Program-made: the position numbers and the translations under genes
The notes under the pieces: model-generated
Database searches by the model: none
The model's input: only the letters and a program-made list of their open reading frames with translations
Told to the model about the DNA's origin: nothing
NCBI RefSeq assembly: GCF_900312675.1
Contig: NZ_OMPC01000009.1
Span: 1,054,001-1,118,000, forward strand
Source: Aliivibrio sp. EL58
GTDB lineage: Bacteria; Pseudomonadota; Gammaproteobacteria; Enterobacterales; Vibrionaceae
DNA: 64,000 nt
Direction: 5' to 3'
Shown here: in pieces, positions 20,843 through 30,615 of the stretch
Position numbering within the stretch: the stretch's first letter is position 1
Layout of the letters: each line of letters opens with the position of its first letter

Positions 20843-22501
20843 TTAACCTTCCCAAGTATCACGTAAGCCTACTGTACGGTTGAAAACAAGAGCCTCTGGT
20901 GTAGAGTCTTTGTTATCAATACAGAAGTAACCAGTACGCTCAAACTGATAGCCCGCTTCTGCTTCTGCTGTTGCTAAGCTTGGTTCTACAAAACCATTCT
21001 TAGTAATCAATGACTCAGGATTAATACTCTCTGAGAAATCTTCTAAAGCTGCAGGGTTTGGCACGTTGAATAAACGATCGTATAAACGGATCTCTGCAGG
21101 AATTGCTTTCTCTGCTGATACCCAATGAATTACGCCCTTCACTTTGCGGCCATCTGCTGGATTTTTACCTAGCGTTTCTGCATCATAGCTACAGAAGATA
21201 GTGGTAATGTTACCTGCTTCGTCTTTTTCAATACGATCAGCTTGAATAACATAAGCGCCACGTAGACGAACTTCTTTACCAAGAACCAAACGCTTATATT
21301 TTTTGTTTGCTTCTTCACGGAAGTCATCTTGTTCAATGTACACTTCACGAGTGAATGGTACATCGCGCTTACCCATTTCAGGTTTGTTAGGATGATTAGC
21401 TACGCTAAGTGTCTCAACTTTACCTTCTTCGTAGTTTTCAATTACGATTTTAACCGGTTCAAGAACAGCCATTGCACGAGGTGCATTTTCGTTTAAATCA
21501 TCACGAATACAAGATTCTAATGAGCCAAACTCGATCATGTTTTCTTGCTTAGTCACACCAATACGCTTACAGAACTCACGAATAGATGCAGCAGTAAAAC
21601 CACGACGACGTAAGCCTGAAACGGTAGGCATACGTGGATCATCCCAACCATTTACTAATTTTTCAGTCACAAGTTCATTCAGCTTACGCTTAGACATGAT
21701 TGTGTATTCTAAGTTTAGACGACTAAACTCATACTGATGTGGTTGACAATCAATTGTAATATTTTCTAATACCCAATCGTATAAACGACGGTTATCTTGG
21801 AATTCTAACGTACAGATTGAATGTGTAATGCCTTCAAGCGCATCAGAAATACAGTGAGTAAAATCGTACATTGGGTAGATACACCACTTATCACCAGTTT
21901 GGTGATGAGAAGCGAAACGAATACGATAAATTACAGGATCACGCATTACGATAAAAGAAGAAGCCATGTCGATTTTTGCACGTAGGCAGATCGTTCCTTC
22001 TTTAAATTTACCATCACGCATTTGTTCAAATAGCGCAAGGTTATCTTCTACGCTACGATCACGGTATGGGCTATTTTTACCAGGCTCTTTCAGAGAACCA
22101 CGGTATTCACGGATTTGATCTGACGTTAACTCATCAACATAAGCTAAGCCTTTCTCAATCAATTCAACCGCGTAGCCATACAGTTTATCGAAATAGTTTG
22201 AAGAGTAATGAATATCACCGCTCCAATCAAAACCTAACCATTTAACGTCATTTTTGATTGATTCAACGTATTCAATATCTTCTTTTTCAGGGTTAGTATC
22301 ATCAAAACGTAGATTACACTGTCCCTGGTAATCTTGAGCAATACCAAAATTCAAACAGATAGATTTTGCGTGTCCGATATGCAGATAGCCATTTGGCTCT
22401 GGCGGGAAACGAGTATGGACACTGGAATGTTTACCTGACTTTAGGTCTTCATCAATAATTTGACGGATAAAGTTGGTAGGACGAGTTTCAGTTTCACTCA
22501 T
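20843..22501 (-). CDS. glnS: Glutaminyl-tRNA synthetase GlnS
   Basis: This enzyme charges tRNA-Gln with glutamine. At 552 residues it matches E. coli GlnS (554). The class I signatures are [17 protein letters not shown] near residues 31-47 and MSKRKL near residue 270; C-terminal anticodon-binding beta barrels follow. It is a single gene. The upstream 22502-22625 is AT-rich and must carry its promoter, which I could not assign with confidence. Confidence 0.97.
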   Translation of the reverse strand: MSETETRPTNFIRQIIDEDLKSGKHSSVHTRFPPEPNGYLHIGHAKSICLNFGIAQDYQGQCNLRFDDTNPEKEDIEYVESIKNDVKWLGFDWSGDIHYSSNYFDKLYGYAVELIEKGLAYVDELTSDQIREYRGSLKEPGKNSPYRDRSVEDNLALFEQMRDGKFKEGTICLRAKIDMASSFIVMRDPVIYRIRFASHHQTGDKWCIYPMYDFTHCISDALEGITHSICTLEFQDNRRLYDWVLENITIDCQPHQYEFSRLNLEYTIMSKRKLNELVTEKLVNGWDDPRMPTVSGLRRRGFTAASIREFCKRIGVTKQENMIEFGSLESCIRDDLNENAPRAMAVLEPVKIVIENYEEGKVETLSVANHPNKPEMGKRDVPFTREVYIEQDDFREEANKKYKRLVLGKEVRLRGAYVIQADRIEKDEAGNITTIFCSYDAETLGKNPADGRKVKGVIHWVSAEKAIPAEIRLYDRLFNVPNPAALEDFSESINPESLITKNGFVEPSLATAEAEAGYQFERTGYFCIDNKDSTPEALVFNRTVGLRDTWEG

Positions 22502-22625
22502 CTAAAGCACCTCATTGGTATTAGTAATTGCAAAAAGAACAGATTGTTCATATAGCCCTATGATCCACAATTATGCGCCAATACTCAATATATAGAATCA
22601 AATAGTTTCTTTATTTGCATAAAAA

Positions 22626-22649
22626 AAGCCGCTCTAACTAGAGCGGCTT
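22626..22649 (-). terminator. Terminator of nagE
   Basis: The stem AAGCCGCTCT pairs with AGAGCGGCTT around a 4-nt loop. On the minus strand it is followed by seven T residues, and it lies just past the nagE stop. Confidence 0.85.
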
Positions 22650-22676
22650 CGTTATTTGAGTTTATTTACTCAATAA

Positions 22677-24167
22677 TTATGGTAATGCTACTGCACTTAA
22701 GTCTTCAGAAGCTGGGATTTTTTTCATTTCGCCAGCAACGATTTCAGCAAGAGGACCTAGGATAACTTGAACATTGTTTGAACCAAGTTTCACTACACCC
22801 ATTGCACCAAGACCTTTAAGTTGCTTCTCACTGATTACGCTAGTGTCTTTAAGAGTTAGACGTAGACGTGTGATACAAGCATCGATGTTTTCTAGATTCT
22901 CGTGACCACCTAGAGCTTTAAGGTATTGCTTAGCTAGTTCACCCGTTTCTTTAGAACCACGGATTGAGCTTTCTTCTTCGTCGTCGTCTTCACGGCCTGG
23001 AGTCTTAAGGTTGAACTTAACGATTACAGCGCGGAATACGAAGTAGTAGATTGCGAAGAATACGATACCTTGGATAATTAGCATGTACCAGTTAACAGCT
23101 AGTGGGTTACGAGTAGAAAGAACCATATCTACTAGACCTGCTGAGAAACCGAAACCTGCAATCCACTGCATAGAAGCTGCGATGAATACTGAGATACCTG
23201 TTAATGCTGCGTGAACTACGTATAGTGCAGGAGCAAGGAACATGAATGAGAATTCAAGTGGTTCAGTAACACCAGTGAAGAACGATGCGAAACCTGCAGC
23301 AATCATGATTGATGCTACTTTTTCTTTGTTCTCAACTTTAGCTGTGTGGTAAATAGCTAGTGCTGCACCTGGTAGACCAAACATCATGATTGGGAAGAAA
23401 CCAGCTTGGTACATACCTGTAACACCTACAGTTGCAGTACCTTCAGCGATAGACTTAGCGCCACCTAGGAAGTTAGGGATGTCGTTAATACCAGCAACGT
23501 CGAACCAGAACACTGAGTTAAGTGCATGGTGAAGACCTACAGGGATAAGTAGACGGTTGAAGAATGCATAAATACCAGCACCTGCAGAACCCATACCTTG
23601 GATTGATTCACCAAAGTGTACAAGGCCACCGTAGATTGCAGGCCATACGTACATTAATACGAATGCGATTAAGATACCTGCAAAAGAAGTTAAGATAGGT
23701 ACAAGACGCTTACCTGAGAAGAATGCAAGTGCTTTATGCAGTTCAACAGCAGAGAAACGGTTGTAGATCTCAGCAGATACGATACCAACTAGGATACCAA
23801 CAAATTGGTTATTGATTTTACCAAATGCAGCAGGAACTGCAGAAGGATCAATACCTTGAATTTGAGCTACTGCACCAGGTGCAAGAAGTGTTGTTACAAC
23901 AAGGAAACCAACAAAACCAGAAAGTGCTGCTGCACCATCTTTATCTTTAGACATACCATAAGCAACACCAACTGCGAACAGTACTGACATGTTGTCGATG
24001 ATAGCCGCACCAGCTTTAATTAAAAACGCTGCTAGTGCACTGTTGCCGCCCCAAGCCACTGGATCAATCCAGTAACCAATACCCATTAAAATAGCTGCTG
24101 CAGGTAGTGTAGCAACTGGTACCATCAGTGCTTTACCTACTTTTTGAAAATATCCTAAAATATTCAC
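22677..24167 (-). CDS. nagE: N-acetylglucosamine PTS transporter, EIICB (NagE)
   Basis: This protein imports and phosphorylates GlcNAc to GlcNAc-6-phosphate. The 496 residues hold a membrane IIC domain (about 1-370) and a IIB domain with the phosphorylated cysteine in NIDACITRLRL (Cys431), joined by an acidic linker (GREDDDEEESS). The IIA domain fused in E. coli NagE is absent, so a separate glucose-type IIA must donate phosphate. It begins with GTG; the N-terminus MNILGYFQKVGKAL matches the family. It is divergent from nagAC with NagC- and CRP-like sites between. Confidence 0.95.
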   Translation of the reverse strand: MNILGYFQKVGKALMVPVATLPAAAILMGIGYWIDPVAWGGNSALAAFLIKAGAAIIDNMSVLFAVGVAYGMSKDKDGAAALSGFVGFLVVTTLLAPGAVAQIQGIDPSAVPAAFGKINNQFVGILVGIVSAEIYNRFSAVELHKALAFFSGKRLVPILTSFAGILIAFVLMYVWPAIYGGLVHFGESIQGMGSAGAGIYAFFNRLLIPVGLHHALNSVFWFDVAGINDIPNFLGGAKSIAEGTATVGVTGMYQAGFFPIMMFGLPGAALAIYHTAKVENKEKVASIMIAAGFASFFTGVTEPLEFSFMFLAPALYVVHAALTGISVFIAASMQWIAGFGFSAGLVDMVLSTRNPLAVNWYMLIIQGIVFFAIYYFVFRAVIVKFNLKTPGREDDDEEESSIRGSKETGELAKQYLKALGGHENLENIDACITRLRLTLKDTSVISEKQLKGLGAMGVVKLGSNNVQVILGPLAEIVAGEMKKIPASEDLSAVALP

Positions 24168-24270
24168 CTTTAGATTCCCCCTATAAGGATTTTAGATTTT
24201 TTTGAATAGCGTAATAAATTCACTATAAACTTATTTCGCTACTCGTTATTAACAGGGTCAGTGTAAGTGA

Positions 24271-24292
24271 TTAATTTCGCCCCGCAAATTAA
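24271..24292. promoter_or_regulatory. Candidate NagC operator
   Basis: Near-perfect dyad: TTAATTTCG on the left and GCAAATTAA on the right around four bases, matching the NagC/Mlc pattern of T-rich and A-rich flanks with central C/G contacts. A second, looser copy lies at 24231-24252 (TTATTTCG ... CGTTATTAA). Confidence 0.6.
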
Positions 24293-24301
24293 AAGCGAGC
24301 T

Positions 24302-24323
24302 AATTGTGATCATTATCACCTGT
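24302..24323. promoter_or_regulatory. Candidate CRP site
   Basis: TGTGA (24305-24309), six bases, TCACC (24316-24320). This is one mismatch from the CRP core consensus, centred in the nagE/nagA region. Confidence 0.6.
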
Positions 24324-24507
24324 AGAGCGAATATTTAGGGGTTTTTGCTAGCGAGATCATAAAACTTATTTTATCATTCGAAAGAATAGAGCATCAGGAA
24401 TAATATTTGGCTTATATAGAGTCAAACTTTGTCATTACTGAACGTAACATTTAGACAATTTGAGTGTACCGCTCAGTAAGCAGTTCTATTTTCACTTGCT
24501 TAAAAAT

Positions 24508-24549
24508 TTCAACGAAAAAAGTTCATATTTTTTCGTACTCTAAATTATA
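24508..24549. promoter_or_regulatory. Candidate NagC-binding stretch near nagA
   Basis: ATTTCAACGAAAA and TTTTTTCGTACTC plus TAAATTATAA resemble NagC half sites, about 20-60 bases before the nagA ATG. Neither is as symmetrical as the 24271 site. Confidence 0.35.
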
Positions 24550-24566
24550 ACTTAAGGATTCAAGCT

Positions 24567-25703
24567 ATGTATGCGCTAACTAACTGTAAGGTTTATACTG
24601 GTAACGATGTTCTTGTTGATCATTCTGTTATCATTAACGGAACAGAAATCGAAGCCATCTGCCTCACTTCAGAACTACCACAAGGCATTGAATTAGTAGA
24701 TTTAAATGGTGCCAACCTTAGCCCTGGTTTTATTGACCTGCAATTAAATGGCTGTGGCGGTGTGATGCTAAATGATGAAATCACAGCAGAAACAATGCAG
24801 ATCATGCATGAAGCAAACCTTAAATCTGGTTGTACTAGCTTCTTACCTACTTTGATTACCTCTTCAGATGAAGATATGCGCGCTTCAATTACCGCAGCTC
24901 GTGAATATCACGCTAAGTATCAAAACCAATCTTTAGGTTTACACCTTGAAGGTCCTTACTTAAACGTAATGAAAAAAGGCATTCATAGCGTCGACCATAT
25001 CCGTCCATCTGATTCTGATATGATCCAATTAATCTGTGATAACGCAGATTTAATTGCAAAAGTAACACTGGCACCTGAGCAAAATGATCCAGAGCACATT
25101 GAACGTCTTCATAAAGCTGGCATTGTAGTTTCTATTGGTCACACTAACGCAACTTATGCTGAAGCTCGCCAAGGGTTTGAATCAGGCATCACTTTCGCTA
25201 CGCATTTATTCAATGCAATGACGCCAATGGTTGGTCGTGAACCTGGTGTTGTTGGTGCAATCTACGATACACCAGATGTTTATGCTGGCATCATTGCGGA
25301 TGGCTTCCATGTTGACTATGCAAACATCCGTATTGCACACAAAATAAAGAAAGAAAAACTAGTATTAGTGACGGATGCCACAGCTCCTGCAGGTGCTGAC
25401 ATGGAATACTTTATTTTTGTGGGTAAGAAAGTATATTACAAGGATGGTAAATGTGTTGATGAAAATGGCACATTAGGCGGCTCAGCTCTGACTATGATTG
25501 AAGCAGTTCAGAATACAGTTGAGCACGTTGGTATCGCTTTAGACGAAGCTCTACGTATGGCTACTCTATATCCTGCTCAAGCAATGGGTGTAGATAATAA
25601 ACTTGGCCGAATCAAAAAGAACATGGTTGCAAACCTTGCAATTTTTGATCGTGACTTCAATGTAAAAGCGACTGTTGTGAACGGACAATACGAGCAAAGT
25701 TAA
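24567..25703 (+). CDS. nagA: N-acetylglucosamine-6-phosphate deacetylase NagA
   Basis: This enzyme removes the acetyl group from GlcNAc-6-phosphate to give glucosamine-6-phosphate. The 378-residue amidohydrolase has [13 protein letters not shown] near residue 53, [10 protein letters not shown] with the metal-ligand glutamate near 130, [16 protein letters not shown], and the catalytic aspartate in [11 protein letters not shown]. nagC follows after 2 bases, so it is a two-gene operon. The deaminase nagB is not in this operon, unlike E. coli nagBAC. Confidence 0.96.
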   Translation: MYALTNCKVYTGNDVLVDHSVIINGTEIEAICLTSELPQGIELVDLNGANLSPGFIDLQLNGCGGVMLNDEITAETMQIMHEANLKSGCTSFLPTLITSSDEDMRASITAAREYHAKYQNQSLGLHLEGPYLNVMKKGIHSVDHIRPSDSDMIQLICDNADLIAKVTLAPEQNDPEHIERLHKAGIVVSIGHTNATYAEARQGFESGITFATHLFNAMTPMVGREPGVVGAIYDTPDVYAGIIADGFHVDYANIRIAHKIKKEKLVLVTDATAPAGADMEYFIFVGKKVYYKDGKCVDENGTLGGSALTMIEAVQNTVEHVGIALDEALRMATLYPAQAMGVDNKLGRIKKNMVANLAIFDRDFNVKATVVNGQYEQS

Positions 25704-25705
25704 TT

Positions 25706-26920
25706 ATGACTGACGGACAAATTGGTAATGTAGATCTAGTAAAACAATTAAACAGTGCGGCTGTTTATCGTTTAATCGACCAAAAAGGACCGATATCTCG
25801 AATTCAAATCGCTGATGTTAGTCAGCTTGCTCCAGCAAGTGTTACCAAAATAACCCGTCAATTATTGGAGCGCGGCTTAATTAAAGAAGTCGCGCAACAA
25901 GCGTCAACTGGTGGCCGAAGAGCTATCTCTTTGACCACCGAAACTGAACCTTTTCACTCTATCGCGGTGCGTTTAGGCCGAGATTACATTCAGCTGAGCC
26001 TTTTTGACCTTTCAACAAAAGAATTGGCTTCTGAATATCATGAATTTAATTACTCACACCAACAAGAGTTACTTGAGGGTTTGAGTCAATTAGTCCAAAT
26101 TTTTATCACTCGCAATCAAGATACGATTAAACAATTAATCGCTATCGGTATTACTCTACCTGGACTGGTTAACCCTGAGACTGGGGTTGTTGAGTACATG
26201 CCAAACACTGATATTGATAAACTCGCATTGGCTGATGTCATCAGAGATACTTTCAACACACAATGTTTTGTTGGCAACGATGTACGTGGTTTAGCCCTCG
26301 CTGAACACTACTTTGGTGCATCGAAAGATTGCCACGATTCAATATTAGTCAGTGTTCACCGTGGTACTGGTGCGGGTATTATTGTTAACGGTAAAGTGTT
26401 CCTAGGACATAACCGTAATGTAGGTGAAATTGGTCATATCCAAATCGACCCGATTGGTGATAAGTGCCAATGTGGTAATTTCGGTTGTTTAGAAACCGTA
26501 GCAGCAAACCCTGCAATTATCGCACGCATCAAATCTTTACTTGAACAAGGTTACCCTTCAAGCCTTTCACAACTAGACAACATCACAATGGCAGATATTT
26601 GTCATGCCGCAAATCATGGTGATGAACTGGCAACACAAACATTGCTACGAGTGGGTAATCAACTTGGTAAAGCAATAGCAATGACGATTAACTTGTTTAA
26701 TCCACAAAAAATTGTCATTTCCGGTGCAATCACCCAATCAGATAAGATTCTTTTTGCTGCGATCCGTAATTGTATTAAAAACCAATCATTAACGGCTTTC
26801 CATAAAGATTTACCTATCGTTGCATCAGAGCTTCATGAGCAACCAACCATTGGTGCTTTTTCAATGGTGAAGCGTGCAATGCTTAATGGCGTATTGTTAC
26901 AAAAATTATTAGATGAGTAA
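25706..26920 (+). CDS. nagC: GlcNAc-responsive repressor NagC (ROK family)
   Basis: NagC represses the nag genes and often chitin-utilisation genes; GlcNAc-6-phosphate releases it from DNA. The N-terminal winged helix is at residues 15-75 (ISRIQIADVSQLAPASVTK). The ROK sugar-kinase-like domain has the phosphate loop region and the zinc motif CQCGNFGCLE. The length of 404 is typical. It is coupled to nagA and probably autoregulated through the upstream operators. In Vibrio it links chitin sugars to host-associated behaviour. Confidence 0.95.
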   Translation: MTDGQIGNVDLVKQLNSAAVYRLIDQKGPISRIQIADVSQLAPASVTKITRQLLERGLIKEVAQQASTGGRRAISLTTETEPFHSIAVRLGRDYIQLSLFDLSTKELASEYHEFNYSHQQELLEGLSQLVQIFITRNQDTIKQLIAIGITLPGLVNPETGVVEYMPNTDIDKLALADVIRDTFNTQCFVGNDVRGLALAEHYFGASKDCHDSILVSVHRGTGAGIIVNGKVFLGHNRNVGEIGHIQIDPIGDKCQCGNFGCLETVAANPAIIARIKSLLEQGYPSSLSQLDNITMADICHAANHGDELATQTLLRVGNQLGKAIAMTINLFNPQKIVISGAITQSDKILFAAIRNCIKNQSLTAFHKDLPIVASELHEQPTIGAFSMVKRAMLNGVLLQKLLDE

Positions 26921-26949
26921 TCATAAATAATTTTTAACATGTTATTCTA

Positions 26950-26976
26950 GGGCTGCTTTTTGCGGCCCTTTTTTTT
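26950..26976 (+). terminator. Terminator of nagAC
   Basis: GGGCTGC (26950-26956) pairs with GCGGCCC (26962-26968), with one wobble, around a TTTTT loop, followed by eight T residues. Confidence 0.85.
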
Positions 26977-27001
26977 CGACCACTTTTAGGAACAATAGTA
27001 T

Positions 27002-28606
27002 ATGGAGTTACTTTTTATCATTGCAGCATTTGTAATGGGGTTTATAGCATTAAAAATTAATTTACCTCCATTAGTTGGTTTTCTATTGGCTGGATTCGGA
27101 TTACATGCCCTTGGCTTTCAATCTAACGATGCCCTATCTACCTTTGCTGATCTTGGCGTCACCCTACTTCTTTTCTCAATTGGCTTAAAATTAGATATAA
27201 AAACCTTACTCGCTAAAGAAATTTGGTTAGGCGCAACGCTTCATAATGTATTCTCAACTCTCTTTTTTACTTTTGCCCTTCTTGGTCTTAAATTACTTGG
27301 CATTACTATGCTTGCAGACATTGATACTGCACAGCTAGTTCTCTTTGGTTTTGCACTGTCTTTCTCTAGTACCGTATTTGCCGTTAAAGCTCTCCAAGAA
27401 AAAGGCGAAATGAATGCAACTTACGGAACCCTAGCCATTGGTATTCTTGTTATGCAAGATATCTTCGCGGTTGTATTTTTAACCGCTTCAACAGGAAAGA
27501 TCCCAGAAATTACAGCACTCGCTTTGTTTGCACTCCCTCTCCTAAGGCCTTTATTCTTTAAGTTGTTAGATTGGGCTGGTCATGGCGAAATGCTGGTACT
27601 TTACGGTATTTTCTTAGCCCTTGTTGCAGGAGCAGGAACTTTTGAACTCGTTGGGATGAAACCTGATCTTGGCGCTCTTATTTTAGGCATGTTACTGGCT
27701 GGCCACTCTAAAGCCTCTGAATTATCCAAATCACTATTTAATTTAAAAGAAATACTTCTTATCTGTTTCTTCTTAAATATCGGTTTATCTGCAGCACCAA
27801 CATTAGCAGGCTTAACGCTCGCTATTTTCCTTATTTTATTGCTGCCAGTAAAAGGCTTCTTATACTTTATTATCATTAATAAATTTAAGTTCCGAGTAAG
27901 AACCTCCCTTCTTACCTCTCTCACATTATTCAACTACAGTGAGTTTGGTCTTATTGTCGGTGGTTTAGCCTTCAAAATGGGATGGTTACCTGCTGACAGC
28001 CTTGTTGCTATTGCCATTGCCGTTTCTATTTCTTTTATTATTTCAGCCCCTTTAAATAACTTTGGTCATACGATTTATCGACGTTCTCGCCATTGGTTAA
28101 AAGAACATACCGCCGAACGTTTAAATCCAATGGATAAATTGATCAATCCAGGACGAGCTCAGATCTTAATTCTTGGTATGGGCCGCATTGGTAGCGGTGC
28201 GTATGATGAACTAAAAGAAAAATACGGTGACATTATTTTAGGCATTGAACTTCGTGAGGAATCAGCGAAACAGCATCAAGATCTTGGCCGTAATGTGATA
28301 TCTGGTGATGCAACTGACCCTGACTTTTGGGAACGAATTTTATCTACCTCGCACGTAAAACTGGTTTTGTTAGCGATGCCAAATCATCAAGGTAATCAAT
28401 TTGCCCTAGAACAATTACAATCACGAAACTACCAAGGCCAAACAGCAGCAATTGCCGCTTATAATGACCAAACTGAAGGATTAATTGAACAAGGGGTTGA
28501 TGCTGCCTTTAATATCTATCACGAAGCAGGCAGTGGTTTTGCTCGTCATGTAACTGAACAATTAAAACCTGAGTTTAATCAACAAAAAAGCTACATGAAA
28601 CACTAA
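27002..28606 (+). CDS. Cation:proton antiporter, KefB/YbaL type (CPA2)
   Basis: This is a probable monovalent cation/proton antiporter or potassium efflux protein. About 12 membrane helices span residues 1-350, with the CPA2 pattern SFSSTVFAVKALQEKGE near 120 and LVMQDIFAVVF near 148. A short cytoplasmic TrkA-N/Rossmann domain follows (LILGMGRIGSGAYDEL near 392). At 534 residues it is close to E. coli YbaL in kind but lacks a clear TrkA-C domain. It stands alone after the nag terminator. Confidence 0.85.
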   Translation: MELLFIIAAFVMGFIALKINLPPLVGFLLAGFGLHALGFQSNDALSTFADLGVTLLLFSIGLKLDIKTLLAKEIWLGATLHNVFSTLFFTFALLGLKLLGITMLADIDTAQLVLFGFALSFSSTVFAVKALQEKGEMNATYGTLAIGILVMQDIFAVVFLTASTGKIPEITALALFALPLLRPLFFKLLDWAGHGEMLVLYGIFLALVAGAGTFELVGMKPDLGALILGMLLAGHSKASELSKSLFNLKEILLICFFLNIGLSAAPTLAGLTLAIFLILLLPVKGFLYFIIINKFKFRVRTSLLTSLTLFNYSEFGLIVGGLAFKMGWLPADSLVAIAIAVSISFIISAPLNNFGHTIYRRSRHWLKEHTAERLNPMDKLINPGRAQILILGMGRIGSGAYDELKEKYGDIILGIELREESAKQHQDLGRNVISGDATDPDFWERILSTSHVKLVLLAMPNHQGNQFALEQLQSRNYQGQTAAIAAYNDQTEGLIEQGVDAAFNIYHEAGSGFARHVTEQLKPEFNQQKSYMKH

Positions 28607-28653
28607 GCTGACCGGCTATTCTATTATTACTGAAAATCAATTTATCTACTAAC

Positions 28654-28688
28654 ATGCAGATTAACGTCATTTTAACGTTTATCTGCAT
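28654..28688. repeat. Inverted repeat after the antiporter gene
   Basis: ATGCAGATTAACGT (28654-28667) and ACGTTTATCTGCAT (28675-28688) are 14-bp arms with one mismatch around 7 bases. A C/T-rich but not T-run tail follows. It may be the antiporter terminator or an operator for asnB. Confidence 0.5.
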
Positions 28689-28899
28689 TCTCCCTCTTAA
28701 CCGTCCCTATATATTGCACAAAAAACAGCTCACAATTAACGATTCCATACCAAAATAGCATAAATATTAAATATTATTTACTCAGGTTATCTATTTGTGA
28801 TTTTATTTGTATTTCTGGGTTGATTTTTTTAGTGATGATGGCAAATTGTATTCAAGACAATAATTTATGATAAAAATTAAGAAGAGATAGAGGGAACTT

Positions 28900-30567
28900 A
28901 TGTGCTCAATTTTTGGAATACTAGATATAAAGACTGATCCAGCGCCGCTTCGTACAAGCGCACTTGAAATGTCAAAGAAACTTCGTCATCGCGGTCCTGA
29001 CTGGTCTGGTATTTACTCATCAGATAAAGCAATTTTAGCGCATGAACGTCTGGCTATTGTAGGTGTCAACAGTGGCGCTCAACCTCTTTATAGTGAAGAT
29101 AAAAAGCACATCTTAGCGGTTAATGGTGAAATTTATAACCATAAAGAATTACGCGACAAATACGCAGATGACTATGCATTCCAAACAGACTCTGATTGTG
29201 AAGTTATTTTAGCTCTATATCGCGAGAAAGGGGCTGACTTACTAGAAGACTTAAACGGTATTTTTGCTTTTATTCTTTATGATGAAGAAAAAGACGAATA
29301 TTTAGTAGGTCGTGACCATATCGGTATTATTCCTATGTATCACGGCTATGACGAGCATGGTAACTATTACGTTGCCTCTGAAATGAAAGCTTTGGTTCCA
29401 GTGTGTAAATCTATCAGTGAGTTTCCTCCTGGCCACTTCTACTCATCAAAAGATGCAGAACCAACACGTTATTATGTACGTGATTGGATGGAATATGATG
29501 CAGTTAAAGACAACCCGACAAGTAAAGAAGATCTTAAAAAAGCATTAGAAGATGCGGTTAAACGCCAACTAATGACAGATGTTCCTTACGGTGTACTTTT
29601 ATCTGGTGGACTTGATTCATCAATTACATCAGCCGTTGCCAAAAAATTTGCAGCAATGCGTATTGAAGACAACGAAGAATCTCAAGCATGGTGGCCTCAA
29701 CTTCATTCATTTGCGGTAGGACTAGAAGGTGCTCCTGATTTAAAAGCAGCTCGAGAAGTCGCTGATCAAATCGGTACAGTCCACCACGAAATGACTTATA
29801 CGATTCAAGAAGGTCTTGATGCTATCCGTGATGTTATTTATCACATTGAGACTTATGACGTCACGACTATACGTGCTTCCACACCAATGTACCTATTGGG
29901 TCGTAAGATCAAAGCGATGGGTATTAAGATGGTCCTTTCTGGTGAAGGCGCTGATGAAATATTTGGCGGTTACCTATACTTCCATAAAGCACCAAACAAA
30001 CAAGAGTTCCATGAAGAAACGGTTCGTAAACTGCTTGCTCTAAACATGTTCGATTGTGCTCGTGCTAATAAATCACTTGCCGCTTGGGGTGTTGAAGGTC
30101 GTGTACCTTTCTTAGATAAAGAATTTATCGATATTGCTATGCGCCTGAACCCACAAGATAAAATGTGTGGTAACGGTAAAATGGAAAAACATATTCTTCG
30201 TGAATGTTTTGAAGATGATTTACCAGCCGCTATTGCATGGAGACAGAAAGAGCAATTCTCTGATGGCGTAGGTTATAGCTGGATTGATACATTACGAGAA
30301 ACAGCTGAAGCAAAAGTGACAGATCAACAAATGGAATCAGCTAAATTCCGCTTCCCTTACAATACACCAGTCACCAAGGAAGGCTATGTGTATCGTGAAA
30401 TCTTTGAAGAGCTATTCCCTCTTGAAGATGCGGCTAAATGTGTCCCTGGTGGCCCATCAGTGGCATGTTCTTCAGCAAAAGCAATTGAGTGGGATGAATC
30501 ATTCCAAAACTGCGTTGACCCATCAGGTCGAGCAGTACAAGCAGTCCATAATGAAGCTTATAGTTAA
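28900..30567 (+). CDS. asnB: Asparagine synthetase B (glutamine-hydrolysing)
   Basis: This enzyme makes asparagine from aspartate, ATP and glutamine. The N-terminal nucleophile glutaminase domain starts MCSIFGILD (Cys2 becomes the catalytic N-terminus), with RHRGPDWSG and VNGEIYNHKEL. The synthetase domain begins near 210, with the PP-loop LLSGGLDSSITSA and SGEGADEIFGGYLYF. The length of 555 matches E. coli AsnB. A GAGGGAA ribosome binding site precedes the ATG. The upstream 293 bases hold no listed gene. Confidence 0.97.
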   Translation: MCSIFGILDIKTDPAPLRTSALEMSKKLRHRGPDWSGIYSSDKAILAHERLAIVGVNSGAQPLYSEDKKHILAVNGEIYNHKELRDKYADDYAFQTDSDCEVILALYREKGADLLEDLNGIFAFILYDEEKDEYLVGRDHIGIIPMYHGYDEHGNYYVASEMKALVPVCKSISEFPPGHFYSSKDAEPTRYYVRDWMEYDAVKDNPTSKEDLKKALEDAVKRQLMTDVPYGVLLSGGLDSSITSAVAKKFAAMRIEDNEESQAWWPQLHSFAVGLEGAPDLKAAREVADQIGTVHHEMTYTIQEGLDAIRDVIYHIETYDVTTIRASTPMYLLGRKIKAMGIKMVLSGEGADEIFGGYLYFHKAPNKQEFHEETVRKLLALNMFDCARANKSLAAWGVEGRVPFLDKEFIDIAMRLNPQDKMCGNGKMEKHILRECFEDDLPAAIAWRQKEQFSDGVGYSWIDTLRETAEAKVTDQQMESAKFRFPYNTPVTKEGYVYREIFEELFPLEDAAKCVPGGPSVACSSAKAIEWDESFQNCVDPSGRAVQAVHNEAYS

Positions 30568-30583
30568 GTAAGTTAACTCTCAT

Positions 30584-30611
30584 AAAAAAAGCGCCCTACG
30601 GCGCTTTTTTT
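30584..30611. terminator. Bidirectional terminator between asnB and rfaH
   Basis: The stem AAAAAAGCGCC pairs with GGCGCTTTTTT around a CTAC loop. It lies between convergent genes. Confidence 0.88.
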
Positions 30612-30615
30612 ATAA

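Larger units (their letters stand above)
24168..24566. promoter_or_regulatory. nagE/nagA divergent control region
   Basis: These 399 bases contain no gene. They contain, in order, NagC-like elements at 24231-24252 and 24271-24292 near nagE, a CRP-like site at 24302-24323, and further NagC-like sequence at 24508-24549 close to nagA. The layout suggests NagC dimers bound near both start sites could loop the DNA, as described for E. coli nagE-nagB. Confidence 0.7.
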
